In this document: positions 26,976-34,259 of the stretch, in pieces | How the letters are laid out: each line of letters starts with the position of its first letter | Position numbering within the stretch: the stretch's first letter is position 1 | Assembly: GCF_000424625.1 (NCBI RefSeq) | Contig: NZ_AUKG01000003.1 | Span: 1 to 64,000 of the forward strand | DNA from: Conexibacter woesei Iso977N | Lineage (GTDB): Bacteria; Actinomycetota; Thermoleophilia; Solirubrobacterales; Solirubrobacteraceae | DNA length: 64,000 nt | Direction of reading: 5' to 3' | The notes under the pieces: model-generated | Database searches by the model: none | The model's input: only the letters and a program-made list of their open reading frames with translations | Told to the model about the DNA's origin: nothing | Made by a program: the position numbers and the translations under genes

Positions 26976-27269
26976 CTAGCGGCTGGTGAGCTCTTGGTCG
27001 CTGGGTTCGTGGCCGAGCTGTGCTCGGAGGCGTTCGCGGTGCTCGGTGTGGCGGCGGAGCAAGGGGAACAGCCAGGTGCGGATGGCTGCGAGCAGTGCCG
27101 TGTTGAAGGCGATGTAGAGCAGGAGGCCGCGTGGCCCGAGGCGCGTCGGCCAGCGCAGCCGGTACGCGAGGCGCGGGAAGGCCGCGACGCCGACGAACCG
27201 CCAGCCCGCCTCGCGCAGAGCCAGGTCCACGATCACGCGCAGCGAGCGGTCGGGCCGCGCCGGCGCCAC
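26976..27269 (-). CDS. Small membrane-associated hypothetical protein, 97 aa
   Basis: A 97-residue protein with one clear hydrophobic segment (GLLLYIAFNTALLAAIRTWL, about 54-73) between a basic N-terminal half (WRFVGVAAFPRLAYRLRWP) and a charged C-terminal tail (RRHTEHRERLRAQLGHEPSDQELTSR, partial). No family recognised. GTG 27269 is the likely start, 8 bp after the stop of the upstream small membrane gene, which suggests an operon. Confidence 0.65.
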   Translation of the reverse strand: MAPARPDRSLRVIVDLALREAGWRFVGVAAFPRLAYRLRWPTRLGPRGLLLYIAFNTALLAAIRTWLFPLLRRHTEHRERLRAQLGHEPSDQELTSR

Positions 27270-27277
27270 GCGGCCGC

Positions 27278-27544
27278 TCAGTGGTCGTGTTCGCGCGCCC
27301 GTACCGGTAGCGGTGTGCGGCGCGAGCGGGGCGGCGAGGGCATCGCCGGGTCGCCGTGGGGGCCGCGCGGGCGGGGCTTGCGGGGTAGGCGGCGGCCGGA
27401 GCCGTGCGGGTAGGTCTTCGTCCCGCCGTCTCCGCCTTCGGATTCGGGCTCGCCGTCCTGATGGATCGCCCACCACACGATGTACAACAACATCGCGATC
27501 GGGATCTTGAGGACCAGCATCAGCCAGATGAACCCCCAGGTCAT
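27278..27544 (-). CDS. Small N-terminally anchored membrane protein, 88 aa
   Basis: An 88-residue protein with one N-terminal membrane helix (GFIWLMLVLKIPIAMLLYIV, about 4-23) followed by WWAIHQ and a hydrophilic, Pro/Arg-rich cytoplasmic tail (KTYPHGSGRRLPRKPRPRG). Short proteins of this shape (helix, WWAI, then basic tail) are common in actinobacteria and uncharacterised. ATG 27544 is chosen because it directly begins the helix. The longer open frame overlapping the subtilase gene is not coding. Confidence 0.68.
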   Translation of the reverse strand: MTWGFIWLMLVLKIPIAMLLYIVWWAIHQDGEPESEGGDGGTKTYPHGSGRRLPRKPRPRGPHGDPAMPSPPRSRRTPLPVRAREHDH

Positions 27545-27612
27545 GGTGAGGTCAACGCTACCCCGACCCGCCCGCGTGTAGGGAATTCCTGGCGCCCGAG
27601 GTCCGCTGAGCG

Positions 27613-29013
27613 CTACTTCTTGGCGCGCTTGGCGGCCAGGCGCTGGGCCCGCGCACGAGCGAGCCGCTTCTTGCGCGCCGCCGCCTTCTTGCGGGCAGCG
27701 GCCGCGCGCTTCCTCTGCGCGGCGGTCAGCTTCTTCTTGACGACCCTCTTCTTCGCGGCCGTCCTCCTCTTCGCCGCCGCCGTGCTCGACCTCACGGAAC
27801 CGCTGCCACTCGACGACGCATACGACGACACCGGCGCCACCGGCGCCGCCTTCCACGCGCTCGCCGGGATCACGGCGTGCAGCGCGGAGCCGATGTCCAG
27901 CGCGCCGCTCTGCACCGGCAGGGACCCATGACGCAGCCCGGAGAACAGCGCGCTCTCCAACCCTCCGCCGTCCAGGTCCGGCCGGACCGACGCCAGCAGC
28001 GCCAGCGCGCCTGTCACCTGCGGCGCCGCCATCGACGTGCCGGTCCGCCACTCGTAGCCGCCGCCCAGCGCGGTGCTCAGGATCTCCTCGCCGGGCGCGG
28101 CGACGTCGGCGCCCGGGCCGTAGTCGCTGACGCTCGACAGCCCGCCGTCGCGCGTCGTCGCGGCGACGCCGATCACGTTGCTCTCCCCGTACGCGGCCGG
28201 GTAGGTCGGCGCGCTCGCCAGGTCGTGGCCGTCGTTGCCGGCAGCCACCACGACCAGGACCCCGCGGGCCTGCGCGTACTGCACCGCGCTCTCGAGATCC
28301 GGCGTCGAGGTCGGCCCGGCCAGCGACAGGTTCACGATCCGCGCGCCATTGTCGACCGCGTAGCGGATCCCCTGGGCGACCGACGTCGTCGTGCCCTGCG
28401 CGTTGGCGTCGAGGACCCGGACGATCATGAGCTTCACGTTCCACGCGACGCCCGCCGTCCCGATCCCGTTGCCGCCGCGCGCGCCGACGATCCCCGCGAC
28501 GTGCGTCCCGTGCCCGTTGGCGTCCTGCGGCGTGCCGTCGTTGTCGACGAAGTCGAAGCCGTGGACGTCGTCCACGTAGCCGTTGCCGTCGTCGTCGACG
28601 CCGTTGCCGGCGATCTCGCCCGGGTTGGTCCACAGGTTCGGGACCAGGTCCGGGTGCGACAGGTCCGCGCCGGAGTCGACGATCGCGACCGTCACGCCCG
28701 CGCCGGTGGTCTGGCGCCAGGCGCTCTCGATCCCCATCGGCTGGTCGCCGTCCAGCGCCCACTGGTCGACCGCGCGCGGGTCGGTCGCCGCCGCCTGCGC
28801 GGCACGCGCCCTCGGCGTCGCCGCCGCGGCGTGCGCGGTGGCGCGGCGCGGCGTGGAGCGCTGCGCGGGCCGGACGACGAGCGGCGTCGCCCTGAGGCCG
28901 TCGGGGGCGCCGATCCGCGGCGTGGCAGCCGACGCACCCGAAACGGGAGCGAGCGCCAGGGCGGCAAGCGTGGACGTGGTGAGTAGGGCGAATCCGCGGG
29001 TGACGAACGGCAT
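27613..29013 (-). CDS. Secreted S8 subtilisin-like serine protease with polybasic tail
   Basis: A 466-residue exported subtilase. Signal peptide (MPFVTRGFALLTTSTLAALAL), short pro-region of about 70 Ala/Arg-rich residues, then a catalytic domain with all three triad motifs: VAIVDSGADLSHPDL (Asp near 112), ANGHGTHVAGIVGA (His near 170) and TGTSMAAPQVTGAL (Ser near 325); AAGNDGHD holds the oxyanion Asn. A VDDDGNGYVDD stretch suggests Ca2+ binding. After the catalytic domain comes a Ser-rich linker and about 60 residues of almost only Lys, Arg and Ala (TAAKKRVVKKKL to AKRAKK), unusual for a free protease and suitable for binding wall polymers. GGAGG precedes ATG 29013. Confidence 0.92.
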   Translation of the reverse strand: MPFVTRGFALLTTSTLAALALAPVSGASAATPRIGAPDGLRATPLVVRPAQRSTPRRATAHAAAATPRARAAQAAATDPRAVDQWALDGDQPMGIESAWRQTTGAGVTVAIVDSGADLSHPDLVPNLWTNPGEIAGNGVDDDGNGYVDDVHGFDFVDNDGTPQDANGHGTHVAGIVGARGGNGIGTAGVAWNVKLMIVRVLDANAQGTTTSVAQGIRYAVDNGARIVNLSLAGPTSTPDLESAVQYAQARGVLVVVAAGNDGHDLASAPTYPAAYGESNVIGVAATTRDGGLSSVSDYGPGADVAAPGEEILSTALGGGYEWRTGTSMAAPQVTGALALLASVRPDLDGGGLESALFSGLRHGSLPVQSGALDIGSALHAVIPASAWKAAPVAPVSSYASSSGSGSVRSSTAAAKRRTAAKKRVVKKKLTAAQRKRAAAARKKAAARKKRLARARAQRLAAKRAKK

Positions 29014-29178
29014 CCCGGCCTCCGTGCCGGTAGCTGTGAAAGTTCGTCCGCGGTCTTCCGTGACTGCGCGGACACCACTACCTTCGGAACCCCGCGGCGG
29101 GATTCGCGCCCCGCTGGCCGGACGTCCGATCGGCCGGAAAACAGGTGTCCAGAACCCGACCGTCCCGCTCAAGGCCAA

Positions 29179-29184
29179 TAAGAT
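29179..29184 (+). promoter_or_regulatory. -10 box for nitronate monooxygenase-like gene
   Basis: TAAGAT lies 9 nt before ATG 29194 with no Shine-Dalgarno between. The rest of the 180-bp divergent gap to the subtilase shows nothing further that I can identify. Confidence 0.45.
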
Positions 29185-29193
29185 CGAACGACG

Positions 29194-30240
29194 ATGCTGG
29201 AACGTCTGGCAGGCCCGATCATCCAGGCGCCGATGGCCGGCGGGCCGTCCACGCCGGAGCTCGCCGCGGCGGTCGCCAACGCAGGCGGCCTGGCCTTCTC
29301 GGCCGCGGGCTACAGGACCCCGGACGCGCTGGCCGCCGACCTCGACGCGACCCGCGCGCTCACGCGCGCGCCGCTGGCCGTCAACGTCTTCGGCGCCTCC
29401 GGCGCGCCCGCGGACCCGGACGTCGTGGCCGCCTACGCGCAGCGCCTGCGCCCCGAGGCCGAGCGCCTCGGCACGCCGCTCGGCGAGCCGCGCTTCGACG
29501 ACGACCACCACGACGAGAAGGTCGCGCTGCTCGTCGCCCGCGCGCCCGACGACGTCGCGGCCGTCAGCTTCACCTTCGCCTGCCCGGACCGCGAGGTCGT
29601 CCGGCGCCTGCAGGAGTCCGGCAAGGGCGTCTGGGTGACGATCACGACGCCGCAGGAGGCGCGCGCGGGCGCGGCGTCCGGCGCCGACGCGCTGATCGTC
29701 CAGGGCACGGAGGCCGGCGGCCACCGCGGCGCCTTCGCCGACACGCCCGACGCCATCAACTACGGCCTGCTCGCGCTGCTGGCGCTGGTCCGCGACGCGG
29801 TCGACGTCGACACGCCGCTGATCGCGACCGGCGGGATCATGACCGCTGCGGGAGTCTCAGCGGTCCTCGCCGCGGGCGCCCGAGCGGCCCAGGTCGGCAC
29901 CGCGTTCATGCTGACGCCGGAGGCCGGGACGTCCGCGCCGCACCGCGCGGCGATCAAGGACCCCAACAACGTCACGACCCTGACCCGCGCCTACACCGGC
30001 CGCCTGGCGCGCGGGATCGTCAACCGCCTGCACGCCGAGCACGGCGCGGCCGCGCCGATCGCCTACCCCGAGCTGCACCACATCACCGCGCCGCTGCGCG
30101 CGGCGGCCCGCGCCGCGGGCGACCCGGACGTCATCAACCTCTGGGCCGGCGAGGCCCACGCGCTCGCGCAGGAGCGGCCGGCCGCAGAGGTCGTGAAGGC
30201 GCTGACCCCCCTAGCTCGGCAAGGTGCCCCGCAGCGTTGA
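29194..30240 (+). CDS. Nitronate monooxygenase / 2-nitropropane dioxygenase family
   Basis: A 348-residue FMN-dependent TIM-barrel enzyme. Family blocks include PIIQAPMAGGPSTPELAAAVANAGG at the N-terminus (core QAPMAGG), VSFTFACPDREVV, VWVTITTPQEARAG, ADALIVQGTEAGGHRG (catalytic/FMN region with His of AGGHRG), PLIATGGIMTAAGVSAVLAAGA and QVGTAFMLTPEAG. Such enzymes oxidise alkyl nitronates or reduce quinones and enoyl-ACP; the exact substrate is unknown. Its TGA stop overlaps the first of two direct repeats upstream of the HTH gene. Confidence 0.92.
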   Translation: MLERLAGPIIQAPMAGGPSTPELAAAVANAGGLAFSAAGYRTPDALAADLDATRALTRAPLAVNVFGASGAPADPDVVAAYAQRLRPEAERLGTPLGEPRFDDDHHDEKVALLVARAPDDVAAVSFTFACPDREVVRRLQESGKGVWVTITTPQEARAGAASGADALIVQGTEAGGHRGAFADTPDAINYGLLALLALVRDAVDVDTPLIATGGIMTAAGVSAVLAAGARAAQVGTAFMLTPEAGTSAPHRAAIKDPNNVTTLTRAYTGRLARGIVNRLHAEHGAAAPIAYPELHHITAPLRAAARAAGDPDVINLWAGEAHALAQERPAAEVVKALTPLARQGAPQR

Positions 30241-30283
30241 AAACGTCCAAAGCGTTGAAAGCGACAGCGAGGGGAGCTAGACT
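30233..30283 (+). promoter_or_regulatory. Promoter with direct repeats for HTH cassette
   Basis: TTGAAA (30255-30260), a 17-bp spacer and TAGACT (30278-30283) form a good promoter whose -10 is only 7 nt from ATG 30291. AGCGTTGAAA occurs twice, at 30233-30242 and 30251-30260, 18 bp apart; the second copy includes the -35 box. The repeats are a natural operator candidate for the HTH protein encoded immediately downstream (autoregulation is inference). Confidence 0.6.
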
Positions 30284-30290
30284 CGGACCC

Positions 30291-30671
30291 ATGGCAGAGC
30301 TTCTGAGCACCCGTGAGCTCGCGCAGGAGCTCGGCGTCGCCGCCAGCACCGTGCGCTACTACCGCTCCTCCGGGCGGATCAGCCCGACGCGCCAGACCCC
30401 GGGCGGCCACGCTCGCTGGTCTGTGGACGAGGTGCGCGGTCAGCTGGCTGAGCGTCAGGCGGCCATCACCGGCCTGACCGAGGAGCGCTTCGCGCCGCTG
30501 GGTGTCAACGACATCGGCGAACGGGGCGCGGCGGGGATACCGCCGGAGATGGTCGCGCTCGGCGTGCGTGAGAGCGCCGCTCTCGCGATCGCCGACGAGC
30601 CGTTCGACGCCGCGCGCCATCGCTGGGGTGGGCGGCTGGTCGGCGCTCGTCGTCCGTACGCCGTCGCGTAG
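30291..30671 (+). CDS. MerR/excisionase-type HTH protein
   Basis: A 126-residue DNA-binding protein. The first 55 residues (LSTRELAQELGVAASTVRYYRSSGRI, then PTRQTPGGHARWSVDEVR) are a MerR/AlpA-like winged HTH. The C-terminal half (ITGLTEERFAPLGVNDIGE to RRPYAVA) is not a typical MerR coiled coil or effector domain; it may be a partner-binding or antitoxin-like region. The stop TAG directly abuts the ATG of the next gene (TAGATG), so the two are one unit. The good promoter upstream contains direct repeats. I infer that it regulates or neutralises the 311-residue partner; this is unproved. Confidence 0.8.
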   Translation: MAELLSTRELAQELGVAASTVRYYRSSGRISPTRQTPGGHARWSVDEVRGQLAERQAAITGLTEERFAPLGVNDIGERGAAGIPPEMVALGVRESAALAIADEPFDAARHRWGGRLVGARRPYAVA

Positions 30672-31607
30672 ATGATCCGTCGCTCGGACGAGGACAAGGC
30701 CGAGATCGAGCAGCTTGCCCAGGGGCTGTGGCAAGGGGATCTGCTCGCGGCGCCGCTGGTCCCGGTGCTGGAGTCGCCGCACAGCACGTTCCTTGACGGC
30801 GTCGACGAGCTCGAGCCGGTTGACGAGCATGGCCTGTGGACGGTCGCCCCGCAGCAGATCGACACCGGCTGGGGCGCGATCGTCACGCAGACCTGCGACC
30901 TGGTCCGCCATCCCGACAAGATGCCGTTCCTGCAGCTCATGCCCATCGTCGAGCTCGACGAGCTGACGTGGAAGGCCGCGCATTACGGCAGTCGCGGCGA
31001 CTACTTCGCGTTGCCGGCGATCGAGACGGCGGGTCTCGCCTTCCCCGCGATCGACAGCCAGCTCAGCTTCCCGGTGTCCAAGGCCGTGCTCGGGCATGCC
31101 GCCATCCCGCGTGCCGCCGCGCCGCTCGACCCGGCTGCGCGCGTGCTTCTGTCCTCGTGGTTGATGCGCCGCGTCGGCCGCTACGCCTTCCCCAACGATC
31201 TGGAGCAGCACGTCCTCAGCCACCTGCGCACCAAGGTGGCGAAGTCGATGGGCAGGAACTCGATGGCCGGACGGTTCGCCGATGCGCTGCTGGGCGTGTG
31301 GTGCTCGACGGAGTGGGCGGCCACCGTGTCGCTGATCTTCATCGTCGACCCCAACCGGCTGGCCTCCGGTGCGGCCATCGACGCCGACAAGGCGATGAGC
31401 GAGATCGTGAACCCGATCCGCAGGCGGCTGGCCGGCGAGGACGTCAAGGCCCAGGTCCTCCCGACGGCGCGAACGCTGGACAAGGTATCCGCGCAGCAGC
31501 TCTTCATCGAGCATCGCCAGGTCGACATGGACGTCCTCCCTACGGACGAGTTCGCCGCCAAGGCCTCGCTCGAGGCCTTGGCGGCGTTGAGCTCCGACGC
31601 CGTGTAG
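30672..31607 (+). CDS. Uncharacterised 311-aa protein with QTCDLV motif
   Basis: A soluble 311-residue protein of unknown function. Distinctive parts: GLWQGDLLAAPLVPVLES at the start, WGAIVTQTCDLVRHPDK (about 76-92), FLQLMPIVELDE, a central basic helix region (NDLEQHVLSHLRTKVAKSMGRNSMAGRF) and a C-terminal half with VSLIFIVDPNRL. Cytosolic, no membrane segment. The (S/T)Q(T/D)CD(L/I) motif with an invariant-looking Cys-Asp pair is, to my memory, shared by hypothetical proteins in accessory and defence-rich loci, but I cannot confirm that here. It starts with zero spacing after the HTH gene. A toxin, nuclease or modification enzyme is possible. Its stop forms the palindrome TAGCGCGCTA with the convergent PfkB gene. 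Confidence 0.75.
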   Translation: MIRRSDEDKAEIEQLAQGLWQGDLLAAPLVPVLESPHSTFLDGVDELEPVDEHGLWTVAPQQIDTGWGAIVTQTCDLVRHPDKMPFLQLMPIVELDELTWKAAHYGSRGDYFALPAIETAGLAFPAIDSQLSFPVSKAVLGHAAIPRAAAPLDPAARVLLSSWLMRRVGRYAFPNDLEQHVLSHLRTKVAKSMGRNSMAGRFADALLGVWCSTEWAATVSLIFIVDPNRLASGAAIDADKAMSEIVNPIRRRLAGEDVKAQVLPTARTLDKVSAQQLFIEHRQVDMDVLPTDEFAAKASLEALAALSSDAV

Positions 31608-31611
31608 CGCG

Positions 31612-32547
31612 CTAGGCGCGCAGGGCGACCGGATCGACGGTGAAGTCCGTCATCCGCTGCAGGTCCGCGACGCGCGCCTGGACCTCGTCGGCCGTCAGGC
31701 GCTCGACGCGCTCGGTGCCGAACTCCTCGACGTTGTAGGACGCCAGCGCCGTGCCGTAGGCCATCGCGCGCGACAGGTGCGCGTGGTCGATCGGCTCGTC
31801 CGGGTGCGCGGCGATGTAGCCGACGAAGCCGCCCGCGAACGTGTCGCCCGCGCCGGTCGGGTCGATGACCTCGGCCAGCGGGTAGGCGGGCAAAGCGAAG
31901 AAGCCCTCCTCGGTGAACAGCGCTGCGCCGTACTTGCCGAGCTTGGCGACGACCGCCTTCGGGCCCCACGACAGGACCTCGGCCGCCGCCTGCTGCAGCG
32001 TCGGCTTCTCGGTCAGCTGCTCCAGCTCCTCGTCGTTGAGGATCAGGCAGTCGACGGTCCCGATGACCTTCTTCAGCGACGCGTTGGCGATCTCGATCCA
32101 CAGGTTCATCGAGTCCATCGCGACGAACCGCGCCTTCGTGCACTGCTCGCGCACGTGCAGCTGCAGGTCCGGCTGGATGTTCGCCAGGAACAGGACGTCG
32201 GCGTCCTGGGACTCCTGGGACAGCTTCGGCTCGAACGACTCGAAGACGTTCAGGTCCGTCACGAGCGTGTCGCGCTGGTTGAGGTTGTTCGAGTAGACGC
32301 CCTTCCAGAAGAACGTCTTGCCGCCCGGGACGACCTCGACGTCGTCGGTCACCGTGCCGCGCGTGCGCAGCGTCGCGAACGACGCCTCGTCGAAGTCCTC
32401 GCCGACCGGGCCGACGGGCCGGACGACGTCGAAGAACGACGCGGCGAGGGCGAAGTGGGTGGCGGCGCCGCCGAGCATCCGCTCGCGCTCCCCGAAGGGC
32501 GTCTTGACGGCGTCATAGGCAAGGGATCCGACGACAGTGAGGCTCAT
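31612..32547 (-). CDS. PfkB-family carbohydrate/nucleoside kinase
   Basis: A 311-residue ribokinase-fold kinase. GGAATHFALAASFF matches the N-terminal GG motif, and VIDPTGAGDTFAGGFVG is the C-terminal PfkB signature with catalytic Asp (about 233) and anion hole. NDEELEQLTEK and AVVAKLGKYGAALF are the usual intermediate blocks. The lid region (FFWKGVYSNNLNQRDTLVTDLN) is characteristic of a sugar kinase group with unassigned substrate. Divergent from the quinone oxidoreductase, with TAGCCT 10 nt before its ATG. Confidence 0.9.
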   Translation of the reverse strand: MSLTVVGSLAYDAVKTPFGERERMLGGAATHFALAASFFDVVRPVGPVGEDFDEASFATLRTRGTVTDDVEVVPGGKTFFWKGVYSNNLNQRDTLVTDLNVFESFEPKLSQESQDADVLFLANIQPDLQLHVREQCTKARFVAMDSMNLWIEIANASLKKVIGTVDCLILNDEELEQLTEKPTLQQAAAEVLSWGPKAVVAKLGKYGAALFTEEGFFALPAYPLAEVIDPTGAGDTFAGGFVGYIAAHPDEPIDHAHLSRAMAYGTALASYNVEEFGTERVERLTADEVQARVADLQRMTDFTVDPVALRA

Positions 32548-32557
32548 ACGGCGGGGG

Positions 32558-32583
32558 AGGCTAGGGGATCAGCTGGGTAGGGT
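32558..32583. promoter_or_regulatory. Divergent leaderless promoters in a 44-bp gap
   Basis: TAGCCT on the minus strand (32563-32558) is 10 nt before ATG 32547, and TAGGGT on the plus strand (32578-32583) is 8 nt before ATG 32592. With only 14 bp between the -10 boxes, each promoter's -35 region lies across the other's start site. Confidence 0.55.
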
Positions 32584-32591
32584 GCCGCGCG

Positions 32592-33554
32592 ATGCGCGCG
32601 ATCCAGCAGGTCGAGTTCGGCGGTCCGGAGGTCCTGGAGCTGGTCGACGTCCCGGTCCCGCAGGCCGGCGACGGCGAGGTCCTGATCCGCGTCAGCCGCG
32701 CCGGGATGAACTTCGCCGACACCCACCAGCGCGAGAACTCCTACGTCCAGAAGCAGCAGCTGCCGCTGATCCCGGGCGGCGAGGTCGCGGGCGTGCGCGA
32801 GGACACGGGCGAGCGCGTCGTCGCGCTCACCGGCCACGGCGGCTACGCCGAGTACGCGGTCGCGCCGCAGGACCGGACGTTCCCGATCCCGGACGGCCTC
32901 GACGACGGCGCGGCGCTCGCGCTGCTGATCCAGGGCCTGACCGCGTGGCACCTCTACCGCACGTGCGCGCGCCTGACCGGCGGCGAGTCGGTCCTGGTGG
33001 TGAGCGGCGCCGGCGGCGTCGGCTCGCTCGCCGTCCAGCTCGCCAGGCCGCTCGGCGCGGGCCGCGTGATCGCGACCGCCTCGTCCGAGGACAAGCGCGC
33101 GCTGTGCCTGGAGCTCGGCGCCGACGCCGCGATCGACGGCGACGCGTCCGACGCCGACACGCTGCGCGAGCGGATCCTGGAGGCCAACGAGGGCCGCGAG
33201 GTCGACGTCGTCCTGGAGATGGCCGGCGGCCCGCTGTTCGACGTCGCGCTGCGCGCGATGGCCGACATGGGGCGGATGGTCGTCTACGGCATCTCCTCGC
33301 GCGAGCAGAACGAGGTCCGGACCGGCCGCCTGCTGAAGCGCTCGCAGTCGGTGATCGGCTTCTGGCTGTTCCACTACCTGGAGCGCCCGGAGCATCTCCG
33401 CGCCCCGCTGGCCGAGCTGTTCGCCCTCGCCGCGGACGGCAGCGTCACCGCCGTCGTCGGCAACACCTACATGTTGTCGGACGCACGGCGCGCGCAGGAG
33501 GACCTCGTGGGCCGCAGAACCCGCGGGAAGTTGCTCCTGGACCCCAGCGGGTAA
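32592..33554 (+). CDS. NADPH:quinone oxidoreductase / zinc-free MDR enzyme
   Basis: A 320-residue medium-chain dehydrogenase/reductase of the quinone oxidoreductase (QOR) group. GMNFADTHQRENSY and PLIPGGEVAGVRED are the substrate-domain blocks, LVVSGAGGVGSLAVQLARPLG the NADPH-binding Rossmann motif (AGGVGS), and SARRAQEDLVGRRTRGKLLL-type C-terminus the QOR ending. The catalytic zinc ligands of alcohol dehydrogenases are missing, as expected for QORs. It probably transfers hydride to quinones or enones. The next gene follows after 12 bp. Confidence 0.9.
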   Translation: MRAIQQVEFGGPEVLELVDVPVPQAGDGEVLIRVSRAGMNFADTHQRENSYVQKQQLPLIPGGEVAGVREDTGERVVALTGHGGYAEYAVAPQDRTFPIPDGLDDGAALALLIQGLTAWHLYRTCARLTGGESVLVVSGAGGVGSLAVQLARPLGAGRVIATASSEDKRALCLELGADAAIDGDASDADTLRERILEANEGREVDVVLEMAGGPLFDVALRAMADMGRMVVYGISSREQNEVRTGRLLKRSQSVIGFWLFHYLERPEHLRAPLAELFALAADGSVTAVVGNTYMLSDARRAQEDLVGRRTRGKLLLDPSG

Positions 33555-33566
33555 CGCAGAAGCGCC

Positions 33567-34259
33567 ATGACGACGAACACGGCCGACATCACGCTCGTCA
33601 CGATCTCCGCCTCCTACGGTGCCGGCGGCAGCGTCGTCGGGCCCGCGCTCGCGCAGCGGCTCGGCGTCCCGTTCGTCGACCGCGCCGTGCAGGCCGCGAT
33701 CGCCGAGAAGATGGGGATCTCCCCCGACGCCGCCGAGCGCCTCGACGAGGACGTCGAGCGCGGCCTGGACCGCGTGCTCACCCACCTCGCGCCGATCAGC
33801 GAGTACTACGGCGACGTGGACCCGGAGGTCCTCAAGCGCTCCAGCCACCACGAGGCCGCCGAGCAGGCGATCCGGGAGCTGGCCGGCGGCGGCCGCGCGG
33901 TCGTCCTGGGCCGCGCCGGCGCCGTCGTCCTGGCCCACGACCCGCGCGCGCTGCACGTCCGCCTCGACGGCCCGCCCGACGCGCGGATCCCGCAGGCCGC
34001 GCGGATAGAGCGCATCGACGAGGACACCGCGGCGCGCCGCCTGAGGTCCACCGACCGCGCCCGCGAGGCCTACGTCAAGCGCTACTACCGCTGCGACGCC
34101 AAGGACACCGACCTGTACGACATCGTCCTCGACTCGACGCGCCTGGGCCCGGAGCTGTGCGTCGACATCATCGCGACCGCCTGCGGCTGCGGCGGCTCCG
34201 ACGCCAGCCACGCCGCGGCTACGCCGCCGTCTTCGAGCTCCCCATCTCCTGCGCCATGA
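33567..34259 (+). CDS. Cytidylate kinase-like family protein
   Basis: A 230-residue P-loop kinase of the cytidylate-kinase-like (Cytidylate_kin2) family. VTISASYGAGGSVVGPALAQRL is the variant Walker A region, PFVDRAVQAAIAEKMGI follows, GGGRAVVLGRAGAVVLA and ALHVRLDGPPDARI are the core strands, and RSTDRAREAYVKRYYRCDAKDTDLYDIVL is the LID/base-binding region. Members are found next to transport or regulatory genes and their substrates are unsettled. The last 14 residues are Ser/Pro low complexity and are encoded where the gene overlaps the convergent LuxR gene by 41 bp. Confidence 0.85.
   Translation: MTTNTADITLVTISASYGAGGSVVGPALAQRLGVPFVDRAVQAAIAEKMGISPDAAERLDEDVERGLDRVLTHLAPISEYYGDVDPEVLKRSSHHEAAEQAIRELAGGGRAVVLGRAGAVVLAHDPRALHVRLDGPPDARIPQAARIERIDEDTAARRLRSTDRAREAYVKRYYRCDAKDTDLYDIVLDSTRLGPELCVDIIATACGCGGSDASHAAATPPSSSSPSPAP

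Noticed and set aside
26711-27413. Open frames running through the 137-bp repeat on both strands
   Set aside because: The products are Arg/Pro/Ala-rich, merely reiterate the repeat and lack a start signal; the diverged copy at 62.4 kb keeps block spacing but not a convincing protein.
34219-34259. Frameshift at the end of the cytidylate-kinase-like gene
   Set aside because: The Ser/Pro tail is explained by antisense reading of the overlapping LuxR gene end; overlaps of this size are common in the window.
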